Origin: CAVXEH01 sp963805645
GTDB lineage: Bacteria > Chloroflexota > Limnocylindria > QHBO01
Assembly (NCBI GenBank): GCA_963805645.1
Contig: CAWDVA010000004.1
Location: forward strand, 186,001 to 250,000
Length of the DNA stretch: 64,000 nt
Direction: 5' to 3'
The translations under genes were made by a program, and so were the position numbers. This document shows positions 1-9,809 of the stretch, piece by piece (within the stretch, counting starts at the first letter, position 1; each line of letters opens with the position of its first letter). The notes beneath the pieces were generated by a model, which saw nothing but the letters and a program-made list of their open reading frames with translations, had not been told where the DNA came from and ran no database searches.

Positions 1-290
1 CCCCGGCCATCCTGGAGCCGGTGATGAAGGTCGAGGTGACGACGCCCGAGGATTTCATGGGCGATGTCATCGGCAATCTCAACAGCAAGCGGGGGCACAT
101 CGATGGCATCGACGAGCGGGGGAGCTCACGCGTCGTGCGCGCGCTCGTGCCGCTCGCCGAGATGTTCGGCTATGCCACCGAGCTCCGCAGCATGACCCAG
201 GGTCGGGCGGTGTACTCCATGGAGTTCGCCCGGTACGCCGAGGTCCCGACCAGCATCGCCAACGAGCTGATCGCGAAGTCAAAGAGCTAG
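1..290 (+). CDS. fusA: Elongation factor G, C-terminal end (partial)
   Basis: Only the last 96 or so codons are inside the window; the reading frame is open from base 3 and ends at a TAG. The segment matches domain V of EF-G, with the hallmark stretches EPVMKVEV, GDVIGNLNSKRG and VPLAEMFGYATELRS. EF-G is the cytoplasmic GTPase that drives ribosomal translocation. It precedes tuf by 31 nt, the standard end of the str operon. The GTG/ATG codons near base 21 are internal, not starts. Confidence 0.96.
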   Translation, partial: PAILEPVMKVEVTTPEDFMGDVIGNLNSKRGHIDGIDERGSSRVVRALVPLAEMFGYATELRSMTQGRAVYSMEFARYAEVPTSIANELIAKSKS

Positions 291-321
291 CGACACCAAA
301 GGAGCGACGAAGGAAGCATCC

Positions 322-1524
<1,203 letters not shown>

Positions 1525-1526
1525 CC

Positions 1527-1835
1527 ATGGCCAGACAGCGCATCCGCATCCGGCTCAAGGCGTACGACCACAAGCTGCTCGACCAGTCGGCCGAGCAGAT
1601 CGTGGAGACGGCGCAGCGAACCGGTGCCGACGTGGCGGGACCTGTCCCGCTGCCGACCCGGATCGAGAAGTACACCGTCATCCGCGGGCCCTTCGCCCAC
1701 AAGGACGGACGGGAGCAGTTCGAGATCCGGACGCACAAGCGTCTGATCGACATCGTCGACCCGTCCACCAAGACGGTCGACGCGCTGATGCGGCTGTCGC
1801 TGGCGGCCGGCGTGGATATCGAGATCAAGATGTGA
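1527..1835 (+). CDS. rpsJ: 30S ribosomal protein S10
   Basis: 102 residues, the usual size for S10. The N-terminus RIRIRLKAYDHKLLDQS and the later GPVPLPTRIEKYTVIRGP are characteristic. S10 sits in the 30S head and is also NusE, the antitermination partner of NusB. It is the first gene of the S10 operon and follows tuf with only 2 nt between, so str and S10 operons appear merged here. Confidence 0.98.
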   Translation: MARQRIRIRLKAYDHKLLDQSAEQIVETAQRTGADVAGPVPLPTRIEKYTVIRGPFAHKDGREQFEIRTHKRLIDIVDPSTKTVDALMRLSLAAGVDIEIKM

Positions 1836-1896
1836 TGCGTGGGCGGCGCCATCGGTGCGTCGCCCGCCCATCCGCCATCAGGAGGAAGCACAGACA

Positions 1897-2520
1897 GTGC
1901 CGGCAGGACTCATCGGGCGAAAGCTCGGCATGACGCGCATCTTCACCGAGGACGGCTCCGTCGTCCCGGTGAGCGTCATCGAGGCGACCCCGAATACCGT
2001 GGCGCGGCTCCGGACCCCGGAGCGGGACGGCTATGCCGCCCTGCAGCTCGTCGCCGGCACCGCCAAGAAGGTGACCCGGCCCGTGGCCGGTCAGTTCAAG
2101 CACCTCGACAAGGAGGCTGCCAAGCCTCACGACGTCAGCGAGTTCCGCATCGAAGGTCTCGAGGGATACGAGGTGGGCCAGCGGCTCGATGTCTCGCTCT
2201 TCGAGGCCGGGGAGCTGGTCGACGTGACCGGGACGAGCAAGGGCAAGGGTTTCGCGGGCACCATCGCGCGGCACCACTTCAAGCGCGGCCCCAAGACCCA
2301 CGGGTCCACCAACATCCGGCAACCCGGCTCCATCGGCGCAGGCACAACCCCGGGACGAGTCTGGCTCGGCACCCGGATGGGCGGCCACCTCGGCGATGAC
2401 CGGGTCACCGTGAAGAAGCTCAAGGTCGTGCGGGTCGATCCCGATCGGAACCTCATCCTGGTCAAGGGTGCGGTCCCGGGGGCGCGCAACGGCCTGCTGC
2501 TCGTGCAGAAGGCGAAGTGA
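1897..2520 (+). CDS. rplC: 50S ribosomal protein L3
   Basis: L3 is a core 50S assembly protein near the peptidyl transferase centre. I place the start at a GTG (VPAGLIGRKLGMTRIF) because it has an AGGAGGA site about 10 nt upstream and gives the usual 207 residues. An ATG 14 codons earlier would add an atypical N-terminus. The conserved GTSKGKGFAGTIARHHF and HGSTNIRQPGSIG loops are present. Confidence 0.96.
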   Translation: MPAGLIGRKLGMTRIFTEDGSVVPVSVIEATPNTVARLRTPERDGYAALQLVAGTAKKVTRPVAGQFKHLDKEAAKPHDVSEFRIEGLEGYEVGQRLDVSLFEAGELVDVTGTSKGKGFAGTIARHHFKRGPKTHGSTNIRQPGSIGAGTTPGRVWLGTRMGGHLGDDRVTVKKLKVVRVDPDRNLILVKGAVPGARNGLLLVQKAK

Positions 2521-2522
2521 CG

Positions 2523-3146
2523 ATGCCGCAGACCAGGATCATCAACGCGAAGGGAAAGGAGGCCGGCTCCGTGGAGCTCGCCGACTCGCTCTTCGCCGCG
2601 CCCGTCAACGAGGCGCTCATTCACCAGGCGGTCGTGCGTCAGCAGGCGCAGGGGCGCCTCGGGACGGCCGACACGCAGACGCGCGCCATGGTCACCGGCG
2701 GTGGGCGCAAGCCGTGGCGCCAGAAGGGGACCGGCCGCGCACGACAGGGAAGCCGCACGGCGCCGCACTGGCGCGGCGGTGGCGTGGTCTTCGGCCCGCA
2801 CCCGCGCGACTTCGACGTCAAGATGAACGCCAAGATGCGCCGCGCGGCGCTGCGCGGGGTGCTGTCCGCCAAGCAGGCGGAGGGTGCGCTGCGCGTCGTC
2901 GAGGCGCCGGCGCTCACCGAGCCCCGGACCCGGGCCGTCATCGAGCTGCTCGACGCCTGGAAGGCGGAGGGCAAGGTGCTCCTCGTCCTGGCTGGACGGG
3001 ACCCGAACGTCGAGAAGTCGTGCGACAACCTGCGCGAGGTCCGCGTCCTGCTCGCCGACAGCCTGAACGTGGTCGACCTCCTCGAGGCCGATACGGTCGT
3101 CTTCACTCGCGACGCCCTGACGCGAGCCCAGGAGGTGTACGCGTGA
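2523..3146 (+). CDS. rplD: 50S ribosomal protein L4
   Basis: L4 lines the peptide exit tunnel. The extended-loop signature GGGRKPWRQKGTGRARQG is clear. The ATG used here gives 207 residues; a GTG 6 nt upstream overlaps the rplC stop and is an equally possible start (209 residues). The gene overlaps rplW by 4 nt. In many bacteria L4 represses the S10 operon, but no leader that could serve this is evident, because tuf abuts rpsJ. Confidence 0.96.
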   Translation: MPQTRIINAKGKEAGSVELADSLFAAPVNEALIHQAVVRQQAQGRLGTADTQTRAMVTGGGRKPWRQKGTGRARQGSRTAPHWRGGGVVFGPHPRDFDVKMNAKMRRAALRGVLSAKQAEGALRVVEAPALTEPRTRAVIELLDAWKAEGKVLLVLAGRDPNVEKSCDNLREVRVLLADSLNVVDLLEADTVVFTRDALTRAQEVYA

Positions 3147-3436
3147 CCACCACGGTGCACGACGTCCTGATCCGCCCGGTGATCAGCGAGAAGAGCGTCG
3201 CCGAGACCGAGCGCAACAACTACACGTTCGTGGTCGCGCGCGACGCGAACAAGTTCCAGATCAAGGCCGCCGTCGAAGCCGAGTTCAAGGTCGACGTCCT
3301 GGGTGTCCGGGTGTTGACCGTCAAGCCCAAGGAGAAGCGCCGCGGACGGCGCACCCCGGGCATGATTCCCGGCTGGCGGAAGGCGATCGTCACGATCGCT
3401 CCCGGCCAGAAGATCGAGCTCTTCGAGGCCGTCTGA
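3143..3436 (+). CDS. rplW: 50S ribosomal protein L23
   Basis: 97 residues from a GTG that overlaps the rplD stop (GTGA), with AGGAGGT 6 nt before it. Motifs VLIRPVISEKS and YTFVVARDANKFQIKAAVE are typical. L23 sits at the tunnel exit and docks trigger factor and SRP. The longer open frame upstream belongs to an out-of-frame reading of rplD. Confidence 0.96.
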   Translation: MTTTVHDVLIRPVISEKSVAETERNNYTFVVARDANKFQIKAAVEAEFKVDVLGVRVLTVKPKEKRRGRRTPGMIPGWRKAIVTIAPGQKIELFEAV

Positions 3437-3437
3437 C

Positions 3438-4271
3438 ATGCCACTTCGCAGCTATCGACCCACGAGCCCGGGCCGTCGCCAGATGACGCGCTCGACGTTC
3501 GAGGAGATCACCACCGACAGCCCGCACAAGCCGCTCACCGAGCGCCTGCAGAAGCACGCCGGGCGCAACGGCCAGGGCCGCATCACGGTGCGGCACCAGG
3601 GGAGCGGCCACAAGCGGCTCTACCGGGTGATCGACTGGAAGCGGGACAAGGCCGGCGTTCCGGCCCGAATCGCGACCGTCGAGTACGACCCGAACCGCTC
3701 GGCGCGGATCGCCCTGCTGCACTACGCGGACGGGGAGAAGCGCTACATGCTCCTGCCGCACGGGCTGGGCGTGGGGGACACGGTCGTCTCCGGTCCCGAC
3801 GCGGAAGCGCTCCCCGGCAATGCGCTGCCGCTGTCGCGGATCCCGCTGGGCACCCAGATCCACAACATCGAGCTGGTCGCCGGGCGTGGGGGCCAGATCG
3901 TGCGCTCCGCGGGGGGCAGCGCACAGCTGCTCGCCAAGGAGGGCGATCACGCCACCATCCGGCTGCCGTCCGGCGAGGTGCGCCGCGTGCGCGCCGCCTG
4001 CATGGCCACCATCGGTCAGGTCAGCAACCTCGACCACGGGAACCAGAACATCGGCAAGGCCGGCCGGGCGCGCCACCTGGGCCGACGCCCGGAGGTCCGC
4101 GGATCGGCCATGAACCCGCGCGACCATCCGCACGGTGGCGGTGAGGGCAAGGCGTCGACGGGCATGCCGCCCAAGACGCCGTGGGGCAAGCCGGCCATGG
4201 GTCTGCGGACGCGGACCAAGGCCAAGGCCAGCAACAAGATGATCGTCCGACGTCGGTACGGACGGGGTTAG
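3438..4271 (+). CDS. rplB: 50S ribosomal protein L2
   Basis: 277 residues, full length. L2 supports subunit association and peptidyl transfer. Visible hallmarks are GRNGQGRITVRHQGSGHK, the central NIELVAGRGGQIVRSAGG and the C-terminal MNPRDHPHGGGEGKA that contains the conserved histidine. It starts 1 nt after the rplW stop. Confidence 0.98.
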   Translation: MPLRSYRPTSPGRRQMTRSTFEEITTDSPHKPLTERLQKHAGRNGQGRITVRHQGSGHKRLYRVIDWKRDKAGVPARIATVEYDPNRSARIALLHYADGEKRYMLLPHGLGVGDTVVSGPDAEALPGNALPLSRIPLGTQIHNIELVAGRGGQIVRSAGGSAQLLAKEGDHATIRLPSGEVRRVRAACMATIGQVSNLDHGNQNIGKAGRARHLGRRPEVRGSAMNPRDHPHGGGEGKASTGMPPKTPWGKPAMGLRTRTKAKASNKMIVRRRYGRG

Positions 4272-4280
4272 GAGAGCGCG

Positions 4281-4565
4281 ATGAGTCGTTCCGTCAAGAA
4301 GGGACCGTTCGTCGAGCCGCGCCTGCTCGGCCGCATCGACGACATGAACAAGCGCAACGAGCGCAAGGTGCTGAAGACCTGGTCGCGGGCGAGCGTGATC
4401 TTCCCGCAGATGATCGGGCACACGATCGCGGTCCACGACGGCCGCCGCCACGTGCCGGTCTTCGTCACCGAGAACATGGTCGGGCATCGGCTCGGCGAGT
4501 TCGCGCCCACGCGCACCTACCGTGGCCACGGCAAGGCCACCGAGCGCTCGACGGCGCTGAAGTAG
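4281..4565 (+). CDS. rpsS: 30S ribosomal protein S19
   Basis: 94 residues with MSRSVKKGPFVEPRLL at the start and YRGHGKATERS at the end, both diagnostic. S19 binds the 30S head with S13 and contacts the A-site tRNA. A GGAGAG motif precedes the ATG. Confidence 0.98.
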   Translation: MSRSVKKGPFVEPRLLGRIDDMNKRNERKVLKTWSRASVIFPQMIGHTIAVHDGRRHVPVFVTENMVGHRLGEFAPTRTYRGHGKATERSTALK

Positions 4566-4575
4566 GAGCGAGCCG

Positions 4576-4914
4576 ATGCAAGTGACCGCCACCGCACGAT
4601 ACATCCGCCTCACCCCGCGCAAGGTGCGCCTGGTGACCGACCTGATCGTCGGCAAGCCGGTGGAGGAGGCCGCCGCCATCCTTCGCTTCATGCCGAACGC
4701 CGCCGCGCGCGACGTGGCGAAGGTGCTCAAGAGCGCCACCGCCAACGCGGAGAACAACTTCAACCTGTCGGCCGACGAGCTCGTGGTGGCACGGGCCGTG
4801 GCCGACGAGGGGCCCACGCTCAAGCGGTTTCGGCCGCGCGCGCAGGGCCGCACATTCCAGATTCTGAAGCGCACCAGCCACATCACCATCGCCGTGGCTG
4901 ACAAGGAGGCCTGA
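4576..4914 (+). CDS. rplV: 50S ribosomal protein L22
   Basis: 112 residues. L22 reaches into the exit tunnel with a beta hairpin, seen here as ARAVADEGPTLKRFRPRAQG. The N-terminal RYIRLTPRKVRLVTDLI is typical. GGAGCGAG precedes the ATG. The TGA overlaps the rpsC ATG by one base. Confidence 0.98.
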   Translation: MQVTATARYIRLTPRKVRLVTDLIVGKPVEEAAAILRFMPNAAARDVAKVLKSATANAENNFNLSADELVVARAVADEGPTLKRFRPRAQGRTFQILKRTSHITIAVADKEA

Positions 4915-5747
4915 TGGGTCACAAGGTTCACCCGTACGGCTTCCGGATCGGCGTGATCAAGCCGTGGCTGGCCAAGTGGTACGCGGACCGCGACTACGCC
5001 AGCCTGCTGCAGGAGGACATGCGGATCCGGCAGCTCGTCGGAAAGCAGCTGTCGAACGCAAGCGTCAGCCAGGTCGAGATCGAGCGTGGCATCAACCACG
5101 TGACGGTCACCGTCCACTCCGCCAAGCCGGGCATCGTCATCGGCAAGGGCGGGGCGAACGTCGAGGCGCTCCGCACCAACATCGGCAAGCTCACCGACAA
5201 GAAGGTCAAGGTCGAGATCAAGGAGATCCTGCAGCCTGAGCTGGACGCCGTCCTGGTGGCCCAGAACGTGGCTGGTCAGCTGGAGCGCCGCATCGCGTTC
5301 CGCAAGGCCATCAAGCAGGCTATCCAGCGCTCGATCAAGGCCGGCGCCAAGGGCGTGAAGGTGCAGGTCTCCGGTCGCCTCGGCGGTTCCGAGATGAGCC
5401 GCACCGAGTGGGATCGCGAAGGTCGCATTCCGCTGGGCACGCTGCGCGCGGACATCAGCTACGGACTGGTTCACGCGCGCACGACCTATGGACGCATCGG
5501 GGTCAAGGCCTGGATCTACCGTGGCGAGCAGCTCGGCGAGCGCCCCGGCCTGGCCCGGACAGAGCCGCGCGAGCAGCGACGCCCGCGCGGTGGACGCGGC
5601 CGCGGCAGCGCCGCCTCCCAGCAGTCCGCGCCGCCCGTCGCCGCCGCGACGAAGGCACCCGCTGCCGCCGCCGAGCAGAGCGCCCCGGCCCCGGCCGAGG
5701 CAGCGCCGCAGAGCAACGAGCCGGCCAAGCCGGCCAAGGAGGCCTGA
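4914..5747 (+). CDS. rpsC: 30S ribosomal protein S3 with Ala/Pro-rich tail
   Basis: 277 residues, longer than the usual 210-235. The KH domain with VIGKGGANVEALR and the C-terminal domain with GRLGGSEMSRTEW are intact. After about residue 215 the protein continues as a low-complexity tail rich in Arg/Gly, then Ala/Pro/Glu. S3 forms the mRNA entry site and has helicase activity with S4 and S5. The tail is probably a disordered, lineage-specific extension. Confidence 0.97.
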   Translation: MGHKVHPYGFRIGVIKPWLAKWYADRDYASLLQEDMRIRQLVGKQLSNASVSQVEIERGINHVTVTVHSAKPGIVIGKGGANVEALRTNIGKLTDKKVKVEIKEILQPELDAVLVAQNVAGQLERRIAFRKAIKQAIQRSIKAGAKGVKVQVSGRLGGSEMSRTEWDREGRIPLGTLRADISYGLVHARTTYGRIGVKAWIYRGEQLGERPGLARTEPREQRRPRGGRGRGSAASQQSAPPVAAATKAPAAAAEQSAPAPAEAAPQSNEPAKPAKEA

Positions 5748-5751
5748 TCCC

Positions 5752-6180
5752 ATGCTGATGCCGAAGCGCGTCAAGCACCGCAAGGTCCAGCGGGGCCGCC
5801 GGGCGGGGCTGGCCAAGGGCGGGACCCAGGTCAGCTTCGGGGACTTCGGCCTGATGGCCGAAGAGGTCTGCTGGCTCACGAGCCGCCAGATCGAAGCGGC
5901 GCGGCGCGCCATGACCCACCACGTCAAGCGCGGCGGCCGGATCTGGATCCGGGTCTTCCCGGACAAGCCGGTGACCAAGAAGCCCGCGGAGGTCCGGATG
6001 GGCTCCGGGAAGGGCGCCCCCGACCACTGGGTCGCGGTCGTCAAGCCCGGGCGGGTGATGTTCGAGATGGCCGGGGTTCCGGAGCCGGTCGCCCGCGAGG
6101 CGATGCGGCTGGCGAGCCACAAGCTGCCGATCTCGACGAAGTTCGTCGTCAAGGAGGGCTTCGAGCATGGACATCAGTGA
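5752..6180 (+). CDS. rplP: 50S ribosomal protein L16
   Basis: 142 residues starting MLMPKRVKHRKVQRG, the usual L16 opening; AAGGAGG lies about 9 nt before the first ATG. The MGSGKGAPDHWVAVVKPGR segment contacts the A-site tRNA and is conserved. The end overlaps the rpmC start by 14 nt. Confidence 0.97.
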   Translation: MLMPKRVKHRKVQRGRRAGLAKGGTQVSFGDFGLMAEEVCWLTSRQIEAARRAMTHHVKRGGRIWIRVFPDKPVTKKPAEVRMGSGKGAPDHWVAVVKPGRVMFEMAGVPEPVAREAMRLASHKLPISTKFVVKEGFEHGHQ

Positions 6181-6388
6181 GATCCGCGCTCTCTCTGACG
6201 CCGACCTGGAGGCGCAGCTGCTCGACGCCAAGCAGGAGCTGTGGAAGATCCGCTTTGATCTCGCCACGCGCCAGGAGAAGAACTACAGCAGGCTGCCGGC
6301 GACCCGCAAGCGGATCGCCCGCATCCTGACCGTGATGACCGAGCGCCGGCACACAGCTGCCGCCGACGGCGTGGAGAAGGCCAGCTGA
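6167..6388 (+). CDS. rpmC: 50S ribosomal protein L29
   Basis: 73 residues, two-helix L29 with MDISEIRALSDADLEAQL and FDLATRQEKN. It lies near the tunnel exit next to L23. The ATG is inside the end of rplP, preceded by AAGGAGG, which supports translational coupling. Confidence 0.95.
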   Translation: MDISEIRALSDADLEAQLLDAKQELWKIRFDLATRQEKNYSRLPATRKRIARILTVMTERRHTAAADGVEKAS

Positions 6389-6657
6389 TGCAGGGCAAGC
6401 GAAGAACGAAGGTCGGGCGCGTCGTGTCCGACAAGATGGACAAGACAGTTGTCGTGAGCGTCGAACGGCTTCGGCGGCACCCGATCTACAAGCGGGTCGT
6501 GCGCCTCTCGAGCAAGTTCAAGGCCCATGACGAGAGCAACGCTGCCCGGATCGGGGACACCGTGCGCATCGAGGAGAGCCGCCCGCTCTCCCACGACAAG
6601 CGCTGGACGGTGATCGAGATCGTGGCGCGGGGCTCCAACGAGGAGCTGGTGGGCTAG
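6388..6657 (+). CDS. rpsQ: 30S ribosomal protein S17
   Basis: 89 residues, an OB-fold protein that binds 16S rRNA early in assembly. GRVVSDKMDKTVVVSVERL and HPIYKRVVR are typical. Its ATG shares a base with the rpmC stop (TGATG). Confidence 0.97.
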   Translation: MQGKRRTKVGRVVSDKMDKTVVVSVERLRRHPIYKRVVRLSSKFKAHDESNAARIGDTVRIEESRPLSHDKRWTVIEIVARGSNEELVG

Positions 6658-7026
6658 ATGATCCGTCAGTACACCAGGCTGCGCGTCGCCGACAACACCG
6701 GGGCGCGGACGCTGATGTGCATCTCGATCCTGGGCCGCTCGGGTACCGATTCGGCCGAGGTCGGGGACGTCATCGTCGCCACCGTCAAGCAGGCACTGCC
6801 CAATTCCGGCGTGAAGAAGGGCGACGTCGTGCGGGCGGTGATCGTCCGTACCGCGAAGGAGTACGGGCGCCCCGACGGGAGCCACATCCGCTTCGACGAG
6901 AACGCGGCAGTCCTCATCAACCCCCAGGGCAACCCGCGCGGGACCCGGATCTTCGGTCCGGTCGCGCGGGAGCTCCGCGAGCGCAACTACATGAAGATCG
7001 TGTCGCTCGCCCCGGAGGTGCTCTAG
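6658..7026 (+). CDS. rplN: 50S ribosomal protein L14
   Basis: 122 residues beginning MIRQYTRLRVADNTGAR, with KKGDVVRAVIVRT and RGTRIFGPVARELR. L14 lies at the subunit interface and is the docking site of the silencing factor RsfS. It abuts rpsQ with no spacer. Confidence 0.98.
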   Translation: MIRQYTRLRVADNTGARTLMCISILGRSGTDSAEVGDVIVATVKQALPNSGVKKGDVVRAVIVRTAKEYGRPDGSHIRFDENAAVLINPQGNPRGTRIFGPVARELRERNYMKIVSLAPEVL

Positions 7027-7362
7027 ATGGCAAACGTGAAGAAGGGCGACACGGTGCTCGTCCTTGCCGGGAAGGACCGCGGGAAGCGGGGCACGGTCGA
7101 CCGGGTTGAGCGCACGAAGCGCGGCCTGGGCGTGGTGGTCCCGGGCGTGAACATGGCGAAGAAGCATCAGCGTCCCCGCAACCAGGCCCAGCAGGCCGGC
7201 ATCCTGGACGTGCCCATGCCGCTGCACATCAGCAACGTGATGGTCGTCTGCCCAAGCTGCGACAAGCCGACCCGGGTGGCGCACGCGCACGTCGCCGGCG
7301 ATCAGAAGCGTCGGGTCCGCGTCTGCAAGAACTGCGGCGAGCAGATGGAGGTGCTCAAGTGA
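7027..7362 (+). CDS. rplX: 50S ribosomal protein L24, zinc-ribbon form
   Basis: 111 residues. The KOW segment KKGDTVLVLAGKDRGKRG is at the N-terminus. The C-terminal half carries CPSC and CKNC pairs, so this is the cysteine-containing form of L24. L24 initiates 50S assembly. It starts immediately after rplN and overlaps rplE by 4 nt. Confidence 0.97.
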   Translation: MANVKKGDTVLVLAGKDRGKRGTVDRVERTKRGLGVVVPGVNMAKKHQRPRNQAQQAGILDVPMPLHISNVMVVCPSCDKPTRVAHAHVAGDQKRRVRVCKNCGEQMEVLK

Positions 7363-8141
7363 GCCCTGACGCGAAGACGCCGCGCAGCCGCGCTCCGAAG
7401 GACGACGCGGCCAAGGCCGGTGACAAGGCGACCAAGGCGACCAGGGCCACCAAGGCGGCGCCTCGGTCGACCAAGGCCGCTCCGCGGTCGTCGCGGGCCA
7501 GCGCCGAAGCGCCGGAGGCCGGGAAGGCAGCCGCGAAGGCGGCCGCCGCGCCCAGGGCCGGGGCGGCGCGGGAGAAGCGGGCGTACACCAAGCCCGCCTA
7601 CACCGGGCTCCGCCAGCGCTACCACGACGAGATCGTGCCGGCGTTGCAGCGCGAGTTCGGCTATGCCAACCCCATGCAGATCCCGCGGGTCGAGAAGGTC
7701 GTCGTGAACATCGGCCTGGGGGAGGCGATCCAGAACGCCAAGGCGATCGACGCCGCGGCGGGTGACCTGGCGACCATCACCGGCCAGAAGCCCATCGTGA
7801 CCCGTGCCCGGCGGTCCATCGCCCAGTTCCGGGTGCGGACCGGGATGCCCATCGGCGCCAAGGTGACCCTGCGTGGCCAGCGGATGTACGACTTCCTGGA
7901 GCGCACACTGAACCTTGCCCTGCCGCGCATCCGCGACTTTCGCGGGATCCCCACCCGCAGCTTCGACGGCCGCGGGAACTTCAGCCTTGGCCTGCGGGAG
8001 CAGCTCGTCTACCCGGAGATCGACTACGACAAGATCGACCGGCTGCGGGGCCTCGAGGTGAGCATCGTGACCACCGCCAGCACTGACGAGGAGGGCCTCA
8101 AGCTCCTCCAGCTGCTGGGCATGCCGTTCCAGAGCGCCTGA
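7359..8141 (+). CDS. rplE: 50S ribosomal protein L5 with N-terminal Ala/Lys extension
   Basis: The L5 core begins near residue 77 (GLRQRYHDEIVPALQREF) and includes VEKVVVNIGLGEA and RARRSIAQFRVRTGMPIG. Before it lie about 75 residues of Ala/Lys/Arg/Thr-rich low-complexity sequence, giving 260 residues against the usual 180. The GTG overlaps the rplX stop. A shorter protein from an internal start is possible, but no ATG or GTG with a good Shine-Dalgarno was found near the core. L5 binds 5S rRNA. Confidence 0.93.
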   Translation: MSPDAKTPRSRAPKDDAAKAGDKATKATRATKAAPRSTKAAPRSSRASAEAPEAGKAAAKAAAAPRAGAAREKRAYTKPAYTGLRQRYHDEIVPALQREFGYANPMQIPRVEKVVVNIGLGEAIQNAKAIDAAAGDLATITGQKPIVTRARRSIAQFRVRTGMPIGAKVTLRGQRMYDFLERTLNLALPRIRDFRGIPTRSFDGRGNFSLGLREQLVYPEIDYDKIDRLRGLEVSIVTTASTDEEGLKLLQLLGMPFQSA

Positions 8142-8173
8142 GCGTACACGAAGGAAGGATTCGGACCAGCCGC

Positions 8174-8359
8174 ATGGCAAAGAAGTCAATGATCGCGAAG
8201 GCACAGCGCACGCCGCGGTTCCCCGCCAGGCAGCACAACCGCTGCTCGATCTGCGGACGACCGCGGGGCTACATGCGCCGCTTCGCGATGTGCCGCATCT
8301 GCTTCCGGGAGCGGGCCCTCGAGGGGTTCCTGCCCGGCGTGACCAAGTCGAGCTGGTAA
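8174..8359 (+). CDS. rpsN: 30S ribosomal protein S14, zinc type
   Basis: 61 residues, the short type-Z S14. The zinc site is CSIC at the N-terminal side and CRIC at the C-terminal side. Start context is GAAGGAT about 17 nt upstream, a little far. The following 110 nt to rpsH hold no gene that I can see. Confidence 0.97.
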   Translation: MAKKSMIAKAQRTPRFPARQHNRCSICGRPRGYMRRFAMCRICFRERALEGFLPGVTKSSW

Positions 8360-8469
8360 CCGGCCAGACCGATGTCGACGGCCGCCGGTGCGGCCACATC
8401 AGCGGAAGGCGCCTCCCACGCGCTCGAGCGTGACGCGAACCACCGCCGAGGAGTGACAAGAAGAGAACG

Positions 8470-8868
8470 ATGAACACATCCGACCCGATCGCCGACATGC
8501 TGACGCGAATTCGCAACGCCAGCGCGGCTCGGCACAAGGAGCTGACGATGCCCTCGTCGAAGGTGAAGCGCGAGATCGCGCGGATCCTGACCGAGGAGGG
8601 CTTCATCGAGTCGTGGACCACCGCGACCGAGGGCGTGCAGGAGATGCTCAGCATGCATCTCAAGTACGTCGAGGGTCGCACGCCCGTCGTCTCCGGCCTG
8701 AAGCGCATCAGCAAGCCGGGCCTCCGCGTCTACGCGCGCAAGACCGAGATCCCGCGCGTCCTGGGCGGCCTGGGCCTCGCCATCCTTTCGACCTCCCGCG
8801 GGATCATGACCGGGTCACAGGCCCGGAAACTGAATCTCGGCGGCGAGGTTCTGTGCTACGTCTGGTAG
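8470..8868 (+). CDS. rpsH: 30S ribosomal protein S8
   Basis: 132 residues with DPIADMLTRIRNASAARH at the start and STSRGIMTGSQARKL near the end. S8 is a primary 16S-binding protein and in some bacteria represses the spc operon. An AAGAGAA motif precedes the ATG. Confidence 0.98.
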   Translation: MNTSDPIADMLTRIRNASAARHKELTMPSSKVKREIARILTEEGFIESWTTATEGVQEMLSMHLKYVEGRTPVVSGLKRISKPGLRVYARKTEIPRVLGGLGLAILSTSRGIMTGSQARKLNLGGEVLCYVW

Positions 8869-8879
8869 GGGAGCGAGCC

Positions 8880-9428
8880 ATGTCACGAATCGGTCGCATG
8901 CCAATCCCGCTCCCGGCCGGCGTCGAGGTCATCCAGCAGGGGAATCACCTCACGGTCACGGGACCACTGGGAACCCTCGAGCGCACGCTGCATCCGGAAA
9001 TGAAGCTCGAGCGCGACGACGGGTCGCTGCACGTGGTGCGTCCATCGGATGAGCCGCGCCATCGGGCTCTGCACGGCCTGACCCGGACGCTGGTCGCCAA
9101 CATGGTCACCGGGGTCACCACCGGGTTCACCAAGAACCTGGAGATCTCTGGCGTCGGGTACCGGGCCCAGCTGCAGGGTGACAAGCTCGTCCTCGCGCTT
9201 GGCTACTCGCACCCGGTCGAGGTCACGCCTCCGGAGGGAATCCGGTTCCAGCTCGACGCCCCGACCCGGTTGTCCGTCATCGGCGCCGACAAGGAGCTGG
9301 TGGGCCAGGTTGCGGCGGACATCCGCTCGCGGCGCAAGCCCGAGCCGTACAAGGGCAAGGGGATTCGTTACGCCGGCGAGCAGATCCTGCGCAAGGCGGG
9401 CAAGGCCGGTAAGGTCGGGGGGATGTAG
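8880..9428 (+). CDS. rplF: 50S ribosomal protein L6
   Basis: 182 residues from an ATG with GGGGAG upstream. MSRIGRMPIPLPAGVEV and the C-terminal RRKPEPYKGKGIRYAGE are diagnostic. L6 lies near the sarcin-ricin loop. A longer in-frame reading upstream overlaps rpsH and is not used. Confidence 0.97.
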   Translation: MSRIGRMPIPLPAGVEVIQQGNHLTVTGPLGTLERTLHPEMKLERDDGSLHVVRPSDEPRHRALHGLTRTLVANMVTGVTTGFTKNLEISGVGYRAQLQGDKLVLALGYSHPVEVTPPEGIRFQLDAPTRLSVIGADKELVGQVAADIRSRRKPEPYKGKGIRYAGEQILRKAGKAGKVGGM

Positions 9429-9434
9429 GGCACC

Positions 9435-9794
9435 ATGATCACGAAACCATCGCGCGGCGCGCTGCGCCGCAAGCGCCACGCCCGGATCCGCCTCACCCTG
9501 GCCGGGACCGCCGAGCGGCCCCGCCTGAGCGTCTTCCGGAGCGCCAAGTACATCTACGCCCAGGTGGTGGACGACACCAGCGGGCGCACCCTCGCGGCAG
9601 CCTCGTCGCGGGAGCCCGGCCTGGCGGCCGGACCCGGCAAGGTCGACGTGGCCCGTGCCGTCGGCAAGGCGGTCGCGGAGCGTGCGAAGGCGGCCGGCGT
9701 CAGCCGGGTCGTCCTCGACCGCGGCGGGTACCAGTACCACGGGCGGGTTCGCTCGCTCGCCGAGGGCGCCCGCGAGGGCGGCCTCGACCTGTAG
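9435..9794 (+). CDS. rplR: 50S ribosomal protein L18
   Basis: 119 residues. RPRLSVFRSAKYIYAQVV and the C-terminal YHGRVRSLAEGAREGGL are typical. L18 carries 5S rRNA into the 50S with L5. The spacer to rplF is 6 nt. Confidence 0.97.
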   Translation: MITKPSRGALRRKRHARIRLTLAGTAERPRLSVFRSAKYIYAQVVDDTSGRTLAAASSREPGLAAGPGKVDVARAVGKAVAERAKAAGVSRVVLDRGGYQYHGRVRSLAEGAREGGLDL

Positions 9795-9809
9795 GGCAAA
9801 GGTGAACGC

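Noticed and set aside
3390..6152. 920-codon open frame on the - strand
   Set aside because: It covers rplB, rpsS, rplV, rpsC and rplP antisense; its low-complexity composition is that of a shadow frame.
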